Source of the DNA: Streptomyces filipinensis
GTDB taxonomy: Bacteria; Actinomycetota; Actinomycetes; Streptomycetales; Streptomycetaceae
Length of the DNA stretch: 32,791 nucleotides
Direction: 5' to 3'
Assembly: GCF_014649495.1 (NCBI RefSeq)
Contig: NZ_BMTD01000037.1
Coordinates: 1 to 32,791 of the forward strand
The notes under the pieces: model-generated
Seen by the model: the letters and a program-made list of their open reading frames with translations, nothing else
Told to the model about the DNA's origin: nothing
Database searches by the model: none
In this document: piece after piece, positions 1-7,474 of the stretch
Layout: each line of letters opens with the position of its first letter
Numbering within the stretch: position 1 is the stretch's first letter
Position numbers and translations under genes: made by a program

Positions 1-969
1 CTTGATGCCGCTGCGGCCGAAGGTGTTCTTGTAGAAGTCCCAGGTCTCCTGCGCGCCGTAGTGGGCGTCCGCGCCCGCGGTGGCGGCGTTGGAGTTGGTG
101 CCGTCGCCCCAGGTGTCGTTGCTCTGCGAGAACAACGTCCCGGTACCCGAGGTGCCGTGGTTCAGGTTGTACGTCTTGTGACCGCCGCGCGTCCCGTCGG
201 TCAGCGTGTACGTCGACCCCGACTGGGTCGTGGTCAGCGTGACCTGTCCGCTGTACCGGGTGTTGCCGACGCCGGTGTCGATCGCCTGGTACCGGTACAG
301 CTCCTTGCCGGTCATGGCGTCCGTGACGACGTGCAGCCGGCTGGGCGTGCCGTCGTCCTGGAAGCCGCCGATCACCGTCTCCCAGGCGAGCTTCGGGGTG
401 CCGGAGCCGGCCCAGATCACCTTGCGGGCGCTGTCGGCGGAGGGCTTCTTCGCGGCGAGGGACTTGGCGGCCTTCAGGGCCTTGGACTCGGCGGCCGACT
501 TGGTGAAGGCCGCGGTGGTGGAGGCGACCTTGATCCGGTGCTTGTTGTTGTAGGTGGTGGTCACGGTGCCCGCGGCCAGGGAGGCGGGCGGGGTGTGCAC
601 GACGAGGTCGCCGCCGAGGACGGGGAGCCCGGCGTAGGTCCGCTCGTACCGTGTGTGCAGGGTGCCGTCGTTGTCCTTGACGACGTCCTTGACGACCAGC
701 TTCTCCTTGGCCCCGAGGCCGAGAGTGCGGGCGGTCGCGGCGGTCTTCTGCTGGGCGCTCCTGATCAGCGCCTGGTGCTGGGCCGGGCTGAGCCTGGTCT
801 CCAGGGCGCCCGTGCGCAGCGGGCTGGGGTGGGGAGCGGCGGGCTTGGCGGCCGCCGGGGTGGCCTGGATGCCAATGGCGAGGAACGCCGCGGTGGAGAC
901 CAGGGCGGCTCCGACCGTGGCACGCTGGTGACCTCTGGGGGAAAGGGGTCTGTGGGGAAGGCGTCTCAC
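1..969 (-). CDS. Secreted M4-family neutral metalloprotease precursor, N-terminal part
   Basis: This is the first 323 residues of a thermolysin-type (peptidase M4) zymogen; the rest lies beyond the left edge. The start is a GTG with GGAGGA six bases upstream. Residues 1-41 form a signal peptide: basic start, hydrophobic stretch, Ala-rich cleavage region. A pro-region follows with FTP-like sequence (YERTYAGLPVLGGDLVVH) and a PepSY-like part (KLAWETVIGG, GTPSRLHVVTDAMTGK). The mature enzyme begins near residues 245-260 (NTRYSGQVTLTT), and the last visible residues, AHYGAQETWDFYKNTFGRSG, are the typical M4 segment just before the catalytic region. The zinc motif HExxH is not in the window, so activity cannot be judged. 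In this family the pro-region folds and inhibits the protease until export; the mature enzyme degrades extracellular protein. Confidence 0.92.
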   Translation of the reverse strand, partial: MRRLPHRPLSPRGHQRATVGAALVSTAAFLAIGIQATPAAAKPAAPHPSPLRTGALETRLSPAQHQALIRSAQQKTAATARTLGLGAKEKLVVKDVVKDNDGTLHTRYERTYAGLPVLGGDLVVHTPPASLAAGTVTTTYNNKHRIKVASTTAAFTKSAAESKALKAAKSLAAKKPSADSARKVIWAGSGTPKLAWETVIGGFQDDGTPSRLHVVTDAMTGKELYRYQAIDTGVGNTRYSGQVTLTTTQSGSTYTLTDGTRGGHKTYNLNHGTSGTGTLFSQSNDTWGDGTNSNAATAGADAHYGAQETWDFYKNTFGRSGIK

Positions 970-1284
970 TCGTACTCCTCCTGCTGCGGCCGCCGGGACG
1001 CGACCGGTGACAGACGGGCAGACGGGTCTTCTGCCCGGGCGAGCTGAGCTGTGCGGAACCGTGATCCGTGAACACACCGGGGATGTGCGGTGTGGGGGAA
1101 GGATTCCAGCCTTGTCTCGAACATGTCAGTCACGTGCAGGCATTCAAGGGTTTTCCCTATACGGGTCGGGGCGCCGGGCGGGAGCCATGGACGAGATCGC
1201 CATGCGGCCGAAGTGATCACACGGTTGTCACACTCGCCTGCCAGAATCGAAGACGGAAGCGACGTACGACCGCTGGAGGAGCCC
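970..1284. other. Divergent intergenic region, no gene
   Basis: This gap of 315 bases lies between the starts of the M4 protease (minus) and the LLM oxidoreductase (plus). Open frames crossing it have no Streptomyces-like codon pattern and overlap the neighbours in antisense. Promoters for both genes must lie here, but I see no convincing -35/-10 pair. The only local signal is the ribosome site GGAGGA at about 1275-1280 for the oxidoreductase. Confidence 0.6.
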
Positions 1285-2340
1285 GTGCCGTCCACCGCCC
1301 GCCCGCTGCGCAAGCTGGGTTTCCTCACCATCGGTCTGTTCGACCCGGCGGATCCGGCGCGGGGCCACGAGTCGACGCTGGAGATCATCGAGCTGGGCGA
1401 GCGGCTCGGTTTCGACAGCGCGTGGCTGAGGCACCGTCATCTGCAGTACGGCATCTCCTCCCCGGTCGCCGTCCTCGCCGCCGCCTCCCAGCGGACCCGC
1501 CGGATCGAGCTGGGCACCGCGGTGACGCCGCTCGGCTGGGAGAACCCGCTGCGGCTCGCCGAGGACCTGGCCACCGTCGACGTCCTGTCCGGCGGCCGGC
1601 TGAACCCAGGCGTCAGCGTGGGCCCGCCGATGCACTTCGAGCACGTCAAGGGCGCCCTCTACCCGGACACGGCCGAGTCGGAGGAGTTCGGCTACGAGCG
1701 GGTGCGGCGGCTGCTGGACCTGGTACGCGGCAAGCCCGCGAGCGACTTCGGCGGGGCCGAGGGATTCGAGGCCACGCGGCGGCCGCCGCATGTCGAATAC
1801 ACCAGCGATGTGGTCCAGCCGCACTCCCCCGGCCTGGGCAGGCGCATGTGGTATGGCGGTGGCAGTCTCGGTTCCGCGCGCTGGGCGGGCGAGCACGGCA
1901 TGAACTTCCTGACCAGCAGCGTGGTCAGGGCGGAACAGCCGGACGGCCCCTGGGACTTCGCCGAGATCCAGCTGTCCCTCGTCAGGGAGTTCCGCGCCCA
2001 TCACCCCGACGGGGAGGCGGCCCGGGTCTCGCAGGGCCTCGTCGTGATCCCCACCGACTCCGCGAGCCCGGAGCAGCGCGCCAAGTACGCGGCGTACGCG
2101 GACGGGCGCCTGCCCCGCACGGCTTCCCCACAGGGTCCGGGCCGGCTGCTGTTCGCCCCGGACCTGGTCGGCGGCTCGGAGCAGATCGCCGAACGGCTGC
2201 GCGCGCACGCCGCGTTCCGGGAGGTGGACGAGGTGGCGTTCGCGCTGCCGTTCACCTTCGAGCACGAGGACTACGTGCAGATCCTGACGGACATGGCGAC
2301 GAGGCTGGGCCCGGCCCTGGGGTGGCGACCGGCGGGCTGA
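1285..2340 (+). CDS. LLM-class flavin-dependent oxidoreductase
   Basis: The 351-residue protein belongs to the bacterial luciferase-like monooxygenase superfamily, TIM-barrel enzymes that use reduced flavin to oxidise small molecules. Seen: a first strand KLGFLTIGLFD, then ERLGFDSAWLRH, a core segment TRRIELGTAVTPLGWENPLRLAEDLATVDVLS (residues about 72-104) with the LAEDLAT helix typical of the family, GGRLNPGVSVG, and a late strand MWYGGGSLGSARWAGEHGMN. Length is normal. The GTG start at 1285 is chosen for the GGAGGA four bases upstream; a longer in-frame extension to 1090 has no ribosome site and non-coding character. The gene converges on a TauD-type dioxygenase with a gap of 31 bases. Substrate cannot be read from sequence; such enzymes act in sulfonate, antibiotic or F420-linked oxidations. 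Confidence 0.88.
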   Translation: MPSTARPLRKLGFLTIGLFDPADPARGHESTLEIIELGERLGFDSAWLRHRHLQYGISSPVAVLAAASQRTRRIELGTAVTPLGWENPLRLAEDLATVDVLSGGRLNPGVSVGPPMHFEHVKGALYPDTAESEEFGYERVRRLLDLVRGKPASDFGGAEGFEATRRPPHVEYTSDVVQPHSPGLGRRMWYGGGSLGSARWAGEHGMNFLTSSVVRAEQPDGPWDFAEIQLSLVREFRAHHPDGEAARVSQGLVVIPTDSASPEQRAKYAAYADGRLPRTASPQGPGRLLFAPDLVGGSEQIAERLRAHAAFREVDEVAFALPFTFEHEDYVQILTDMATRLGPALGWRPAG

Positions 2341-2371
2341 CGCCTCCGCGGCGTCCGGCCACCGGCCCCGT

Positions 2372-3346
2372 TCACCAGCGGCCCGCCTCCGTACCCGTGA
2401 CCGCCTCGGAACGCCTGCCGTCCACCCCCACCGGCACGTCTCCCGCGAGCATCACCCGGTGCATGATCCGTGGAGCACCCACGTGCGTGTGGTCGCCGGG
2501 GGCGAGGTGGATGGTGGCGCGGTTGTCCCAGAAGGCGACGCTGCCCGGCTCCCAGCGGAAGCGGACGGTGTACTCGGGGCGCACGGCCTGCTCCAGGAGC
2601 ATCTCCAGCAGGGCCGCGCTCTCCGGGCGGGAGACGTCGGTGATCTGTTCCACGTAGTAGCCGTTGACGAGCAGCACCCGCTCCCCCGTCTCCGGGTGCA
2701 CCCGGACCAGCGGGTGCACCGAGGTGACCTGGTGGTCGAGCAGATGGCGCAGGTAGGCGTCGTCGCCGGGGCGCGACTGGTAGCCGACGCCGAGGCGGTG
2801 CTCGGCGCGCAGGCCGTCCACGAAGGCCTGGACCGGCGCCGACAGACCGGCGTAGGCGGCGGCCAGGTTGGCCCAGGTGGTGTCGCCGCCGTACGGCGGG
2901 ACGGTCTCGGCCCGCAGGATGGTCGCGGCGGGCGGGTCGATCCTGGCGCCGTGGTCGCAGTGCCAGCCGCGCAGCAGGGTGTGCCGGCGGCGCCCCAGCC
3001 ACTCCTCGTGCTCCATACCGAACCGGCCGCCCAGCTCCAACCGGTCGGCGGTCGTCTCGACCTCGGGGAAGTCCGGCGGTGAGGCGCTGCCCCGCCGGCC
3101 GAGGACGACGGGTTCGCCGAACCGGCGGGCGAAGGCGACATGCCCGGCGTGGTCCAGTTCCTGCCCGCGGAAGAACACCACCTTCCAGCGCAGCACGGCC
3201 TGCCGGATCAGGGTCACCACGGAGTCGTCGAGCGGCCCGGCGAGGTCGACGCCGCTGATCTCGGCTCCGATGTGCCCGGCGACCGGCCTCACCCGCGCGC
3301 CCTGGGCCCGCCTTGTCTGATCAGCGGTGGCCCTGTGCGTCGTCAT
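2372..3346 (-). CDS. TauD/TfdA-family 2-oxoglutarate-dependent dioxygenase
   Basis: The 324-residue protein is a non-haem Fe(II) oxygenase of the taurine dioxygenase family, which couples 2-oxoglutarate decarboxylation to hydroxylation of a substrate. Iron ligands are visible: H129-x-D131 in RGWHCDH and the distal H280 in NRATIHLAP. The 2-oxoglutarate-binding arginines lie in APRIMHRVMLAGD (R293/R297). The N-terminal IGAEISGVDL is the standard TauD opening. I use the ATG at 3346, preceded by GGAGCGCG, rather than a longer frame reaching 3394. It lies 57 bases downstream of the exported GH32 gene on the same strand and may be read through from it, but no functional link to fructan use is evident. 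Substrate is unknown; taurine, alkyl sulfates and other acids are used by relatives. Confidence 0.9.
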   Translation of the reverse strand: MTTHRATADQTRRAQGARVRPVAGHIGAEISGVDLAGPLDDSVVTLIRQAVLRWKVVFFRGQELDHAGHVAFARRFGEPVVLGRRGSASPPDFPEVETTADRLELGGRFGMEHEEWLGRRRHTLLRGWHCDHGARIDPPAATILRAETVPPYGGDTTWANLAAAYAGLSAPVQAFVDGLRAEHRLGVGYQSRPGDDAYLRHLLDHQVTSVHPLVRVHPETGERVLLVNGYYVEQITDVSRPESAALLEMLLEQAVRPEYTVRFRWEPGSVAFWDNRATIHLAPGDHTHVGAPRIMHRVMLAGDVPVGVDGRRSEAVTGTEAGRW

Positions 3347-3403
3347 ACGCGCTCCGATGCTCGTCCGAACCGGCTCCGCTCCCGATCGTGGCATCTGTGG
3401 CCC

Positions 3404-4969
3404 TCACACGGCGAACTCCCGGACGACCGTGTTCCGGAACACCGCCGTACCGCCGGCCGCGAACAGCGCCAGCCGGTCGTCCACCAGGTACGGGAACACC
3501 TCGCTGGAGTGCACGTACCGGCCGTCGTCCACGAACATCTCGACACAGGTGCGGTCCACCAGGATGCGCAGCCTCACCCCGCCGGCACTCGGGTCGAAGG
3601 GACTGCGGCTCTCCTGCCGGTCGCCGCTGGTGTCGGGGTTGACGGTGCCGCGCCGGTTGAGGAAGGCGTAGTCCCCCCAGACGCCGGCGTCGATGTGCCG
3701 TCCGCCGTCCGGTGAGCGGCGCAACTGCACACCCGCTCCCGTGAGCTGGGACCAGGTGATGTCCGTGGTCAGCTCGTAGGAGACGCCGGTGTAGTCGAGG
3801 AGGCGGGTGCCGTCGACGGTCAGGTCGCCGAGGTCCACCGTGCGGGAGACGTAGGAGTCGAGCGCCGTGAGCGGGCGGGAGGCGAGATGGTAACCGCTGG
3901 TGGCGGACTTCCTGAGGGTGATCTCGCGGACGATCGAGTCGGTGCCGTTGAAGCCGTCCGCGTCGATCGTGGGGGTGGTGTGCGCATAGGCCCAGTTGTT
4001 GAGCCAGCCCAGGGCGTACCGCGTGCGGGGATCCGGTGAGCCGTCGGCCTGCCGTTTCTCGAAGGTGACCGCCGCGTACCAGTCCCAGCCGTGGTCGAGC
4101 CACTGCGGGTCCGCGGAGTCGGCGGTGAAGGAGCTGCCGTCGAAGGAGCCGGTCCAGTAGGCGTAGGTGGGAGGCTGCCCCGACCCCGTGCCGTCCGCGC
4201 TCGCGCCCAGCACCCACTTCCGGGTGCCGTCGTCGGCGGTGATCCGGAACAGGTCGGGGCATTCGAGCACTCCGATGCCGTCCTTGGCGAAACCGCCCGC
4301 GTACGTCCAGGACTTGAGATCGGCCGAGTGGTAGAAGCCGATCCTGTCGCGTTCGGCGAGGGCCATCGCCCAGCGGTCGCGGTCGTCGTCGCGGATCACC
4401 TTCGGGTCACGGAAGTCCGCCCCCGTACCCGGGCTCGCGAGCACGGGATCGGTGCCGTGGTCGGTGAAGGTGCGGCCGCCGTCGGTGGAGTAGTACAGGA
4501 ACTGCTCCTGGTGGTCGGTGCCGCCGCCGGGTGACATGGTGACGACGGCTATCACGGAACCCGCCCCGAATCCCGCGGTGTTGCCGGTGTCGACCACCGC
4601 CGAACCCGACCAGACGTCGCCGTTGACGGTGGTGTCCTTCGGTACGGCGATCCCCCGGTCCGTGAAGGAGACCAGGTCGGTGCTGGTGGCCAGGCGCCAG
4701 GCGGTGCCCACCTCGCCACCGTCGAGGTAGTCGGCGTTGCAGAGGTAGTAGTAGTGGTACTCGCCGTCGATCCAGAGCGGACGCTGGGGGTCGTTCTTCC
4801 ACTGGTCGGGGACGGTGAAGTGGTAGCCGGCGCGGTAACTCACGCACGCACGTGCCGCCCTGGGCCGCGGGCTCGGCTTCGCCTCGGCGGACGACGTGGG
4901 CAGCAGCGCCGCGCCGACGCCGGCGGCGGTCGTCGCGAACAGGGCTCGTCTGGTCGGGCCGCGCATCAC
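3404..4969 (-). CDS. Exported GH32 fructan hydrolase (levanase/inulinase type)
   Basis: This 521-residue glycoside hydrolase family 32 protein should act outside the cell on levan, inulin or related fructans. A twin-arginine signal is seen at residues 7-30 (TRRALFATTAAG, then a hydrophobic run and AEA cleavage region). The three GH32 catalytic motifs are present: the nucleophile Asp60 in a variant WKNDPQ (usual form WMNDPNG), the transition-state Asp188 in FRDP, and the acid/base Glu236 in LECPD. A beta-sandwich C-terminal domain follows from about residue 365, with RILVDRTCVEMFVDDG, the usual GH32C strand. Start is GTG 4969 or the adjacent ATG 4966; an in-frame stop just upstream excludes earlier starts. 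It is transcribed divergently from the ABC importer operon, from a promoter overlapped by a palindrome. The altered nucleophile loop makes a fructotransferase or fructobiose-releasing activity possible. Confidence 0.9.
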   Translation of the reverse strand: MMRGPTRRALFATTAAGVGAALLPTSSAEAKPSPRPRAARACVSYRAGYHFTVPDQWKNDPQRPLWIDGEYHYYYLCNADYLDGGEVGTAWRLATSTDLVSFTDRGIAVPKDTTVNGDVWSGSAVVDTGNTAGFGAGSVIAVVTMSPGGGTDHQEQFLYYSTDGGRTFTDHGTDPVLASPGTGADFRDPKVIRDDDRDRWAMALAERDRIGFYHSADLKSWTYAGGFAKDGIGVLECPDLFRITADDGTRKWVLGASADGTGSGQPPTYAYWTGSFDGSSFTADSADPQWLDHGWDWYAAVTFEKRQADGSPDPRTRYALGWLNNWAYAHTTPTIDADGFNGTDSIVREITLRKSATSGYHLASRPLTALDSYVSRTVDLGDLTVDGTRLLDYTGVSYELTTDITWSQLTGAGVQLRRSPDGGRHIDAGVWGDYAFLNRRGTVNPDTSGDRQESRSPFDPSAGGVRLRILVDRTCVEMFVDDGRYVHSSEVFPYLVDDRLALFAAGGTAVFRNTVVREFAV

Positions 4970-4995
4970 GCAGCGGGCCTCTCGTCACGCTTCAT
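4966..4995 (-). other. Possible nine-codon leader ORF overlapping the GH32 start
   Basis: On the minus strand an ATG at 4995 opens a nine-codon frame (MKRDERPAA) whose TGA shares a base with the GH32 ATG (TGATG). The predicted transcription start lies only a few bases before this ATG, so the messenger could begin almost directly at it. It has no Shine-Dalgarno sequence of its own. It may be a leaderless coupled leader, or chance. Confidence 0.3.
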
Positions 4996-5004
4996 GGCAT
5001 CAGG

Positions 5005-5032
5005 ACTGTAGACCTAACTCGTTAAAGGTCAA
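5005..5032 (-). promoter_or_regulatory. Predicted promoter of exported GH32 gene with embedded palindrome
   Basis: Minus strand: -35 TTGACC (5032-5027), a 16-base spacer, and -10 TACAGT (5010-5005). The spacer is almost filled by the inverted repeat TAAC-TC-GTTA (5015-5024) inside outer arms GACCT/AGGTC (5011-5015 and 5026-5030). A repressor bound here would block RNA polymerase. The half-site CTAACTCG is shared with the palindrome at 5095-5108. The LacI protein encoded at the end of the locus is the obvious candidate, by inference. Confidence 0.6.
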
Positions 5033-5045
5033 GCGTTCCCGCGCC

Positions 5046-5075
5046 TTGACAGGGGCCTTGCGCGCTTCCCATCAT
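5046..5075 (+). promoter_or_regulatory. Predicted promoter of the fructan ABC importer operon
   Basis: Plus strand: a perfect -35 hexamer TTGACA (5046-5051), an 18-base spacer, and CATCAT (5070-5075) as a -10 matching four of six consensus positions. The transcript would start near 5082, about 36 bases before the ATG at 5118, with the palindrome at 5095-5108 lying inside the leader. Confidence 0.55.
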
Positions 5076-5094
5076 CTGGGGCATCTCCCGATGG

Positions 5095-5108
5095 CTAACA
5101 CGAGTTAG
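5095..5108. promoter_or_regulatory. LacI-type operator palindrome CTAACACGAGTTAG
   Basis: This is a 14-base inverted repeat centred on CG; the halves CTAACAC and CTAACTC (read inward from each strand) differ at one position. Even symmetry with a central CG is typical of LacI/GalR operators. It lies just downstream of the predicted importer promoter and ten bases before the start codon, suited to a transcription roadblock. Assignment to the LacI protein at 9721-10824 is inference. Confidence 0.6.
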
Positions 5109-5117
5109 GCGCTTTGG

Positions 5118-6527
5118 ATGACCGACTCGCACCACTCCCGCCGCGCACTGCTGCGCTACGGCGCCTACGGCGCGGGGGCCGCGGCGCTCGCCGGTACCGC
5201 CGCGAGCTGGGACCGCCTGACCGGAGCGGACATCCCCGGCCGCGACGACGGCTCCCTGGTCGTCGCGACCCTGGGCTCCGCGTTCTCCCCGGCCGGGATC
5301 CGCACGCTGGTCGCGGGCTTCCGCGCGCTCCACCCCGGCATCAAGGTCCGCGTCAACGCCGTACAGGCCGTGGACTGGTCGGACTTCTTCGCGAAGATCC
5401 TCACGCAGATCGCGGCGGGCACCGCTCCCGACCTGGTCTACGTGGCCACCGAGGGGGTGCAGCTGTTCGCCCGGCACCTGGGCGTGCCGCTGGACCGCTG
5501 GGTGCGGCGGGACGCGGCGGAGCTGAGGGAGTACTTCGCCGACGTCCACCCCTCACTGGTGGAGTCGATGATGTACGAGGGCAGCCTGTACCAGCTTCCG
5601 ATCGAGTTCAACGCGGCCGACATGTACCTCAACACACGGGTGCTGCACCAGGCGGGCGCGGACCTCCCGGCCGACGACTGGACCCGGGACGACTTCACCG
5701 CGCTGCTGCGCCGGATGAAGAAGGCCAACGACTCCCACTTCACACCGTACTTCTGGACGAACCGGCTGTGGGGCGGGGTGGTGCCCTGGCTCTTCGCGAA
5801 CGGCACCAACCTGCTCGCCGAGTCCAGGGCGCCCGGCGGCGGCTGGCTGTGGGACTGCTTCTATCCGGCCGCACAGCGCCGGGGGCGCGGGGGCGGCTTC
5901 CGCTGGACGACCCCGCAGGCCACGAACGGACGGGTCGAGGAGGCGTACGACTATCTCGCCGGCCTGATCCAGGAGGGGCTGTGCACCCGGCCCGAGGGCG
6001 GCAACGGCCAGAACCTCATCGGGGTGTTCTCCACCGGCCGCGTCGGGGTGACGCCCGCCGGCGGCTTCTGGGCGGGCGGTCTGCATCTGGCAGGCATGCG
6101 CGACGACGCCTTCGACGTACGGTACTTCCCCCGGTGGCGGACCCGGCGGCACCAGTTCGGCGCCGCGGGCTACGCGCTGCTGCGCACCTCGAAGAAGCAG
6201 GACGCCGCCTGGGAGTTCATCAAGTACTCGGCCCGGCTGGACACCCTGACCGAGCTGTTCTCGACCAACCAGACGACCCCGGCCCGCCGGTCGATGCTGG
6301 CGGCGGGCCGCTACCGGGAGACCGGCCCGGCGCACTGGCGGATCTTCTACGACACCCTCGACGCGTTCCCCGACACCGGTCCCGTTCCGGCACCGCCGCA
6401 GGTCGCCGAGGTGACCCAGGTGCTGCTCAAGCACACAGGGACGGCGCTGGCGAGCCCGCGCTCGGTCGGGCCCGCGCTGCGACGGATGCAGGGCGATCTG
6501 GAGAAGGCCATGGAGCGTGACGTATGA
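5118..6527 (+). CDS. Extracellular sugar-binding protein of ABC importer (family 1)
   Basis: The 469-residue protein resembles family-1 solute-binding proteins that capture oligosaccharides outside the membrane and deliver them to a MalFG-type permease pair. Residues 1-35 carry a Tat-like signal (SRRALLRYG, then an Ala/Gly-rich hydrophobic stretch). No lipobox cysteine is visible (ALAGTAAS), which is unusual because most Gram-positive binding proteins are lipoproteins. Family features follow: GSAFSPAGIRTLVAGFRALHP, a central LYQLPIEFNAADMYLNTRVL hinge-type segment, ADDWTRDDFTALLRRM, GRVGVTPAGGFWAG, and DAAWEFIKYSA near the C-terminus. The ATG start lacks a clear Shine-Dalgarno sequence (GGCGCTTTGG precedes it). 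It is first in a tightly packed operon; the stop overlaps the next start by four bases (ATGA). Fructo-oligosaccharide as ligand is inferred from the two GH32 neighbours. Confidence 0.9.
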   Translation: MTDSHHSRRALLRYGAYGAGAAALAGTAASWDRLTGADIPGRDDGSLVVATLGSAFSPAGIRTLVAGFRALHPGIKVRVNAVQAVDWSDFFAKILTQIAAGTAPDLVYVATEGVQLFARHLGVPLDRWVRRDAAELREYFADVHPSLVESMMYEGSLYQLPIEFNAADMYLNTRVLHQAGADLPADDWTRDDFTALLRRMKKANDSHFTPYFWTNRLWGGVVPWLFANGTNLLAESRAPGGGWLWDCFYPAAQRRGRGGGFRWTTPQATNGRVEEAYDYLAGLIQEGLCTRPEGGNGQNLIGVFSTGRVGVTPAGGFWAGGLHLAGMRDDAFDVRYFPRWRTRRHQFGAAGYALLRTSKKQDAAWEFIKYSARLDTLTELFSTNQTTPARRSMLAAGRYRETGPAHWRIFYDTLDAFPDTGPVPAPPQVAEVTQVLLKHTGTALASPRSVGPALRRMQGDLEKAMERDV

Positions 6528-7474
6528 CGGACACCCGGATTCCCGCCGTACGACCGCGGGCCGCGACCCCGCCCGTGACGGCCCCGCGGCGCTCGGCACG
6601 CGGGCGCGGGGCGCGGCTGCTGGCCGCGCTGTTCCTGGCTCCGACCGTGACCGGGATCGTGGTCTTCACGGTCGTACCGATCATCGGCTCGGTCGTGTTG
6701 AGCCTGTTCCACTGGGATGTGATCGATCCCCCCGGTTTCGCCGGAGCGGCCAACTACCGTGAGGTGTTCACCGATTCGACCGTACTGGTGTCCTTCCGGA
6801 ACACGCTCGTCTTCATGGTGTTCGCGGTCGCCGCGCAGCTGCTGGTCGCCCTGTCGCTCGCCCTCACGCTGAACGGCCGGATGCCGGGCTGGCTGCGATC
6901 GGTCTTCCGCTCGGCCTTCTTCTTCCCGCTCGTGCTGTCCGCCGCGTCCATCTCGGTCGTGATGAAGTACCTGTTCAACCAGGACTTCGGCGTGGTCAAC
7001 TGGCTGATCGGGCTGGTCGGGATCGCTCCGGTGCCCTGGCTGACCTCCGAGCTCGGCGCGATGGCCACGGTGATCATCGTGTACGTCTGGCAGCAGTTCG
7101 GCTTTTCCTTCCTGCTCTTCGTGGGCGGGCTGAACAACATCCCGAGGGAGATCCACGAGGCGGCCGCCCTCGACGGGGCCACCGGCCTGCGCAAGCACCT
7201 CGCCCTCACCCTTCCGTTGCTCTCCCCCACCCTGCTGGTGGCCTCGGTGGTCGGCATCATCAACGCCCTGCAGGTCTTCGAGCAGCCGTACGTGCTGACC
7301 GACGGCGGGCCCGGCGACTCCACCCGCACGGTGGTGATGGTCATCTACGAGAAGGCCTTCGAGCAGCTGCGGTTCGGCGAGGCGTCCGCCGTGGGCGTGC
7401 TCCTGTTCGTGCTGATCATGGCGGTGACCGCCGTCCAGTTCCGGCTCAGCCGGCGTTTCGTCCACTACCAGTGA
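6524..7474 (+). CDS. Sugar ABC transporter permease, MalF-type
   Basis: This 316-residue inner-membrane permease forms half of the channel for the sugar importer. After a basic, cytoplasmic N-terminus of about 30 residues there are six clear hydrophobic segments, starting with LLAALFLAPTVTGIVVFTVV and ending with VGVLLFVLIMAVTAV. The cytoplasmic EAA loop, which contacts the ATPase, is intact as EIHEAAALDGATGLRKHLAL followed by TLPLL. FHWDVIDPPGFAGAANYREVF is the usual periplasmic loop after the first helix. The start ATG overlaps the stop of the binding-protein gene by four bases, and its own stop overlaps the next gene. No ATPase gene is present in the operon. Confidence 0.95.
   Translation: MTDTRIPAVRPRAATPPVTAPRRSARGRGARLLAALFLAPTVTGIVVFTVVPIIGSVVLSLFHWDVIDPPGFAGAANYREVFTDSTVLVSFRNTLVFMVFAVAAQLLVALSLALTLNGRMPGWLRSVFRSAFFFPLVLSAASISVVMKYLFNQDFGVVNWLIGLVGIAPVPWLTSELGAMATVIIVYVWQQFGFSFLLFVGGLNNIPREIHEAAALDGATGLRKHLALTLPLLSPTLLVASVVGIINALQVFEQPYVLTDGGPGDSTRTVVMVIYEKAFEQLRFGEASAVGVLLFVLIMAVTAVQFRLSRRFVHYQ

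Noticed and set aside
966..1388. 140-codon minus-strand frame across the first intergenic region
   Set aside because: It overlaps both neighbouring starts, has no ribosome site and no recognisable domain.
1285..3346. LLM oxidoreductase plus TauD dioxygenase as a sulfonate-use or biosynthetic cluster
   Set aside because: The genes are convergent, not co-transcribed, and no sulfonate transporter or biosynthetic core gene is present.
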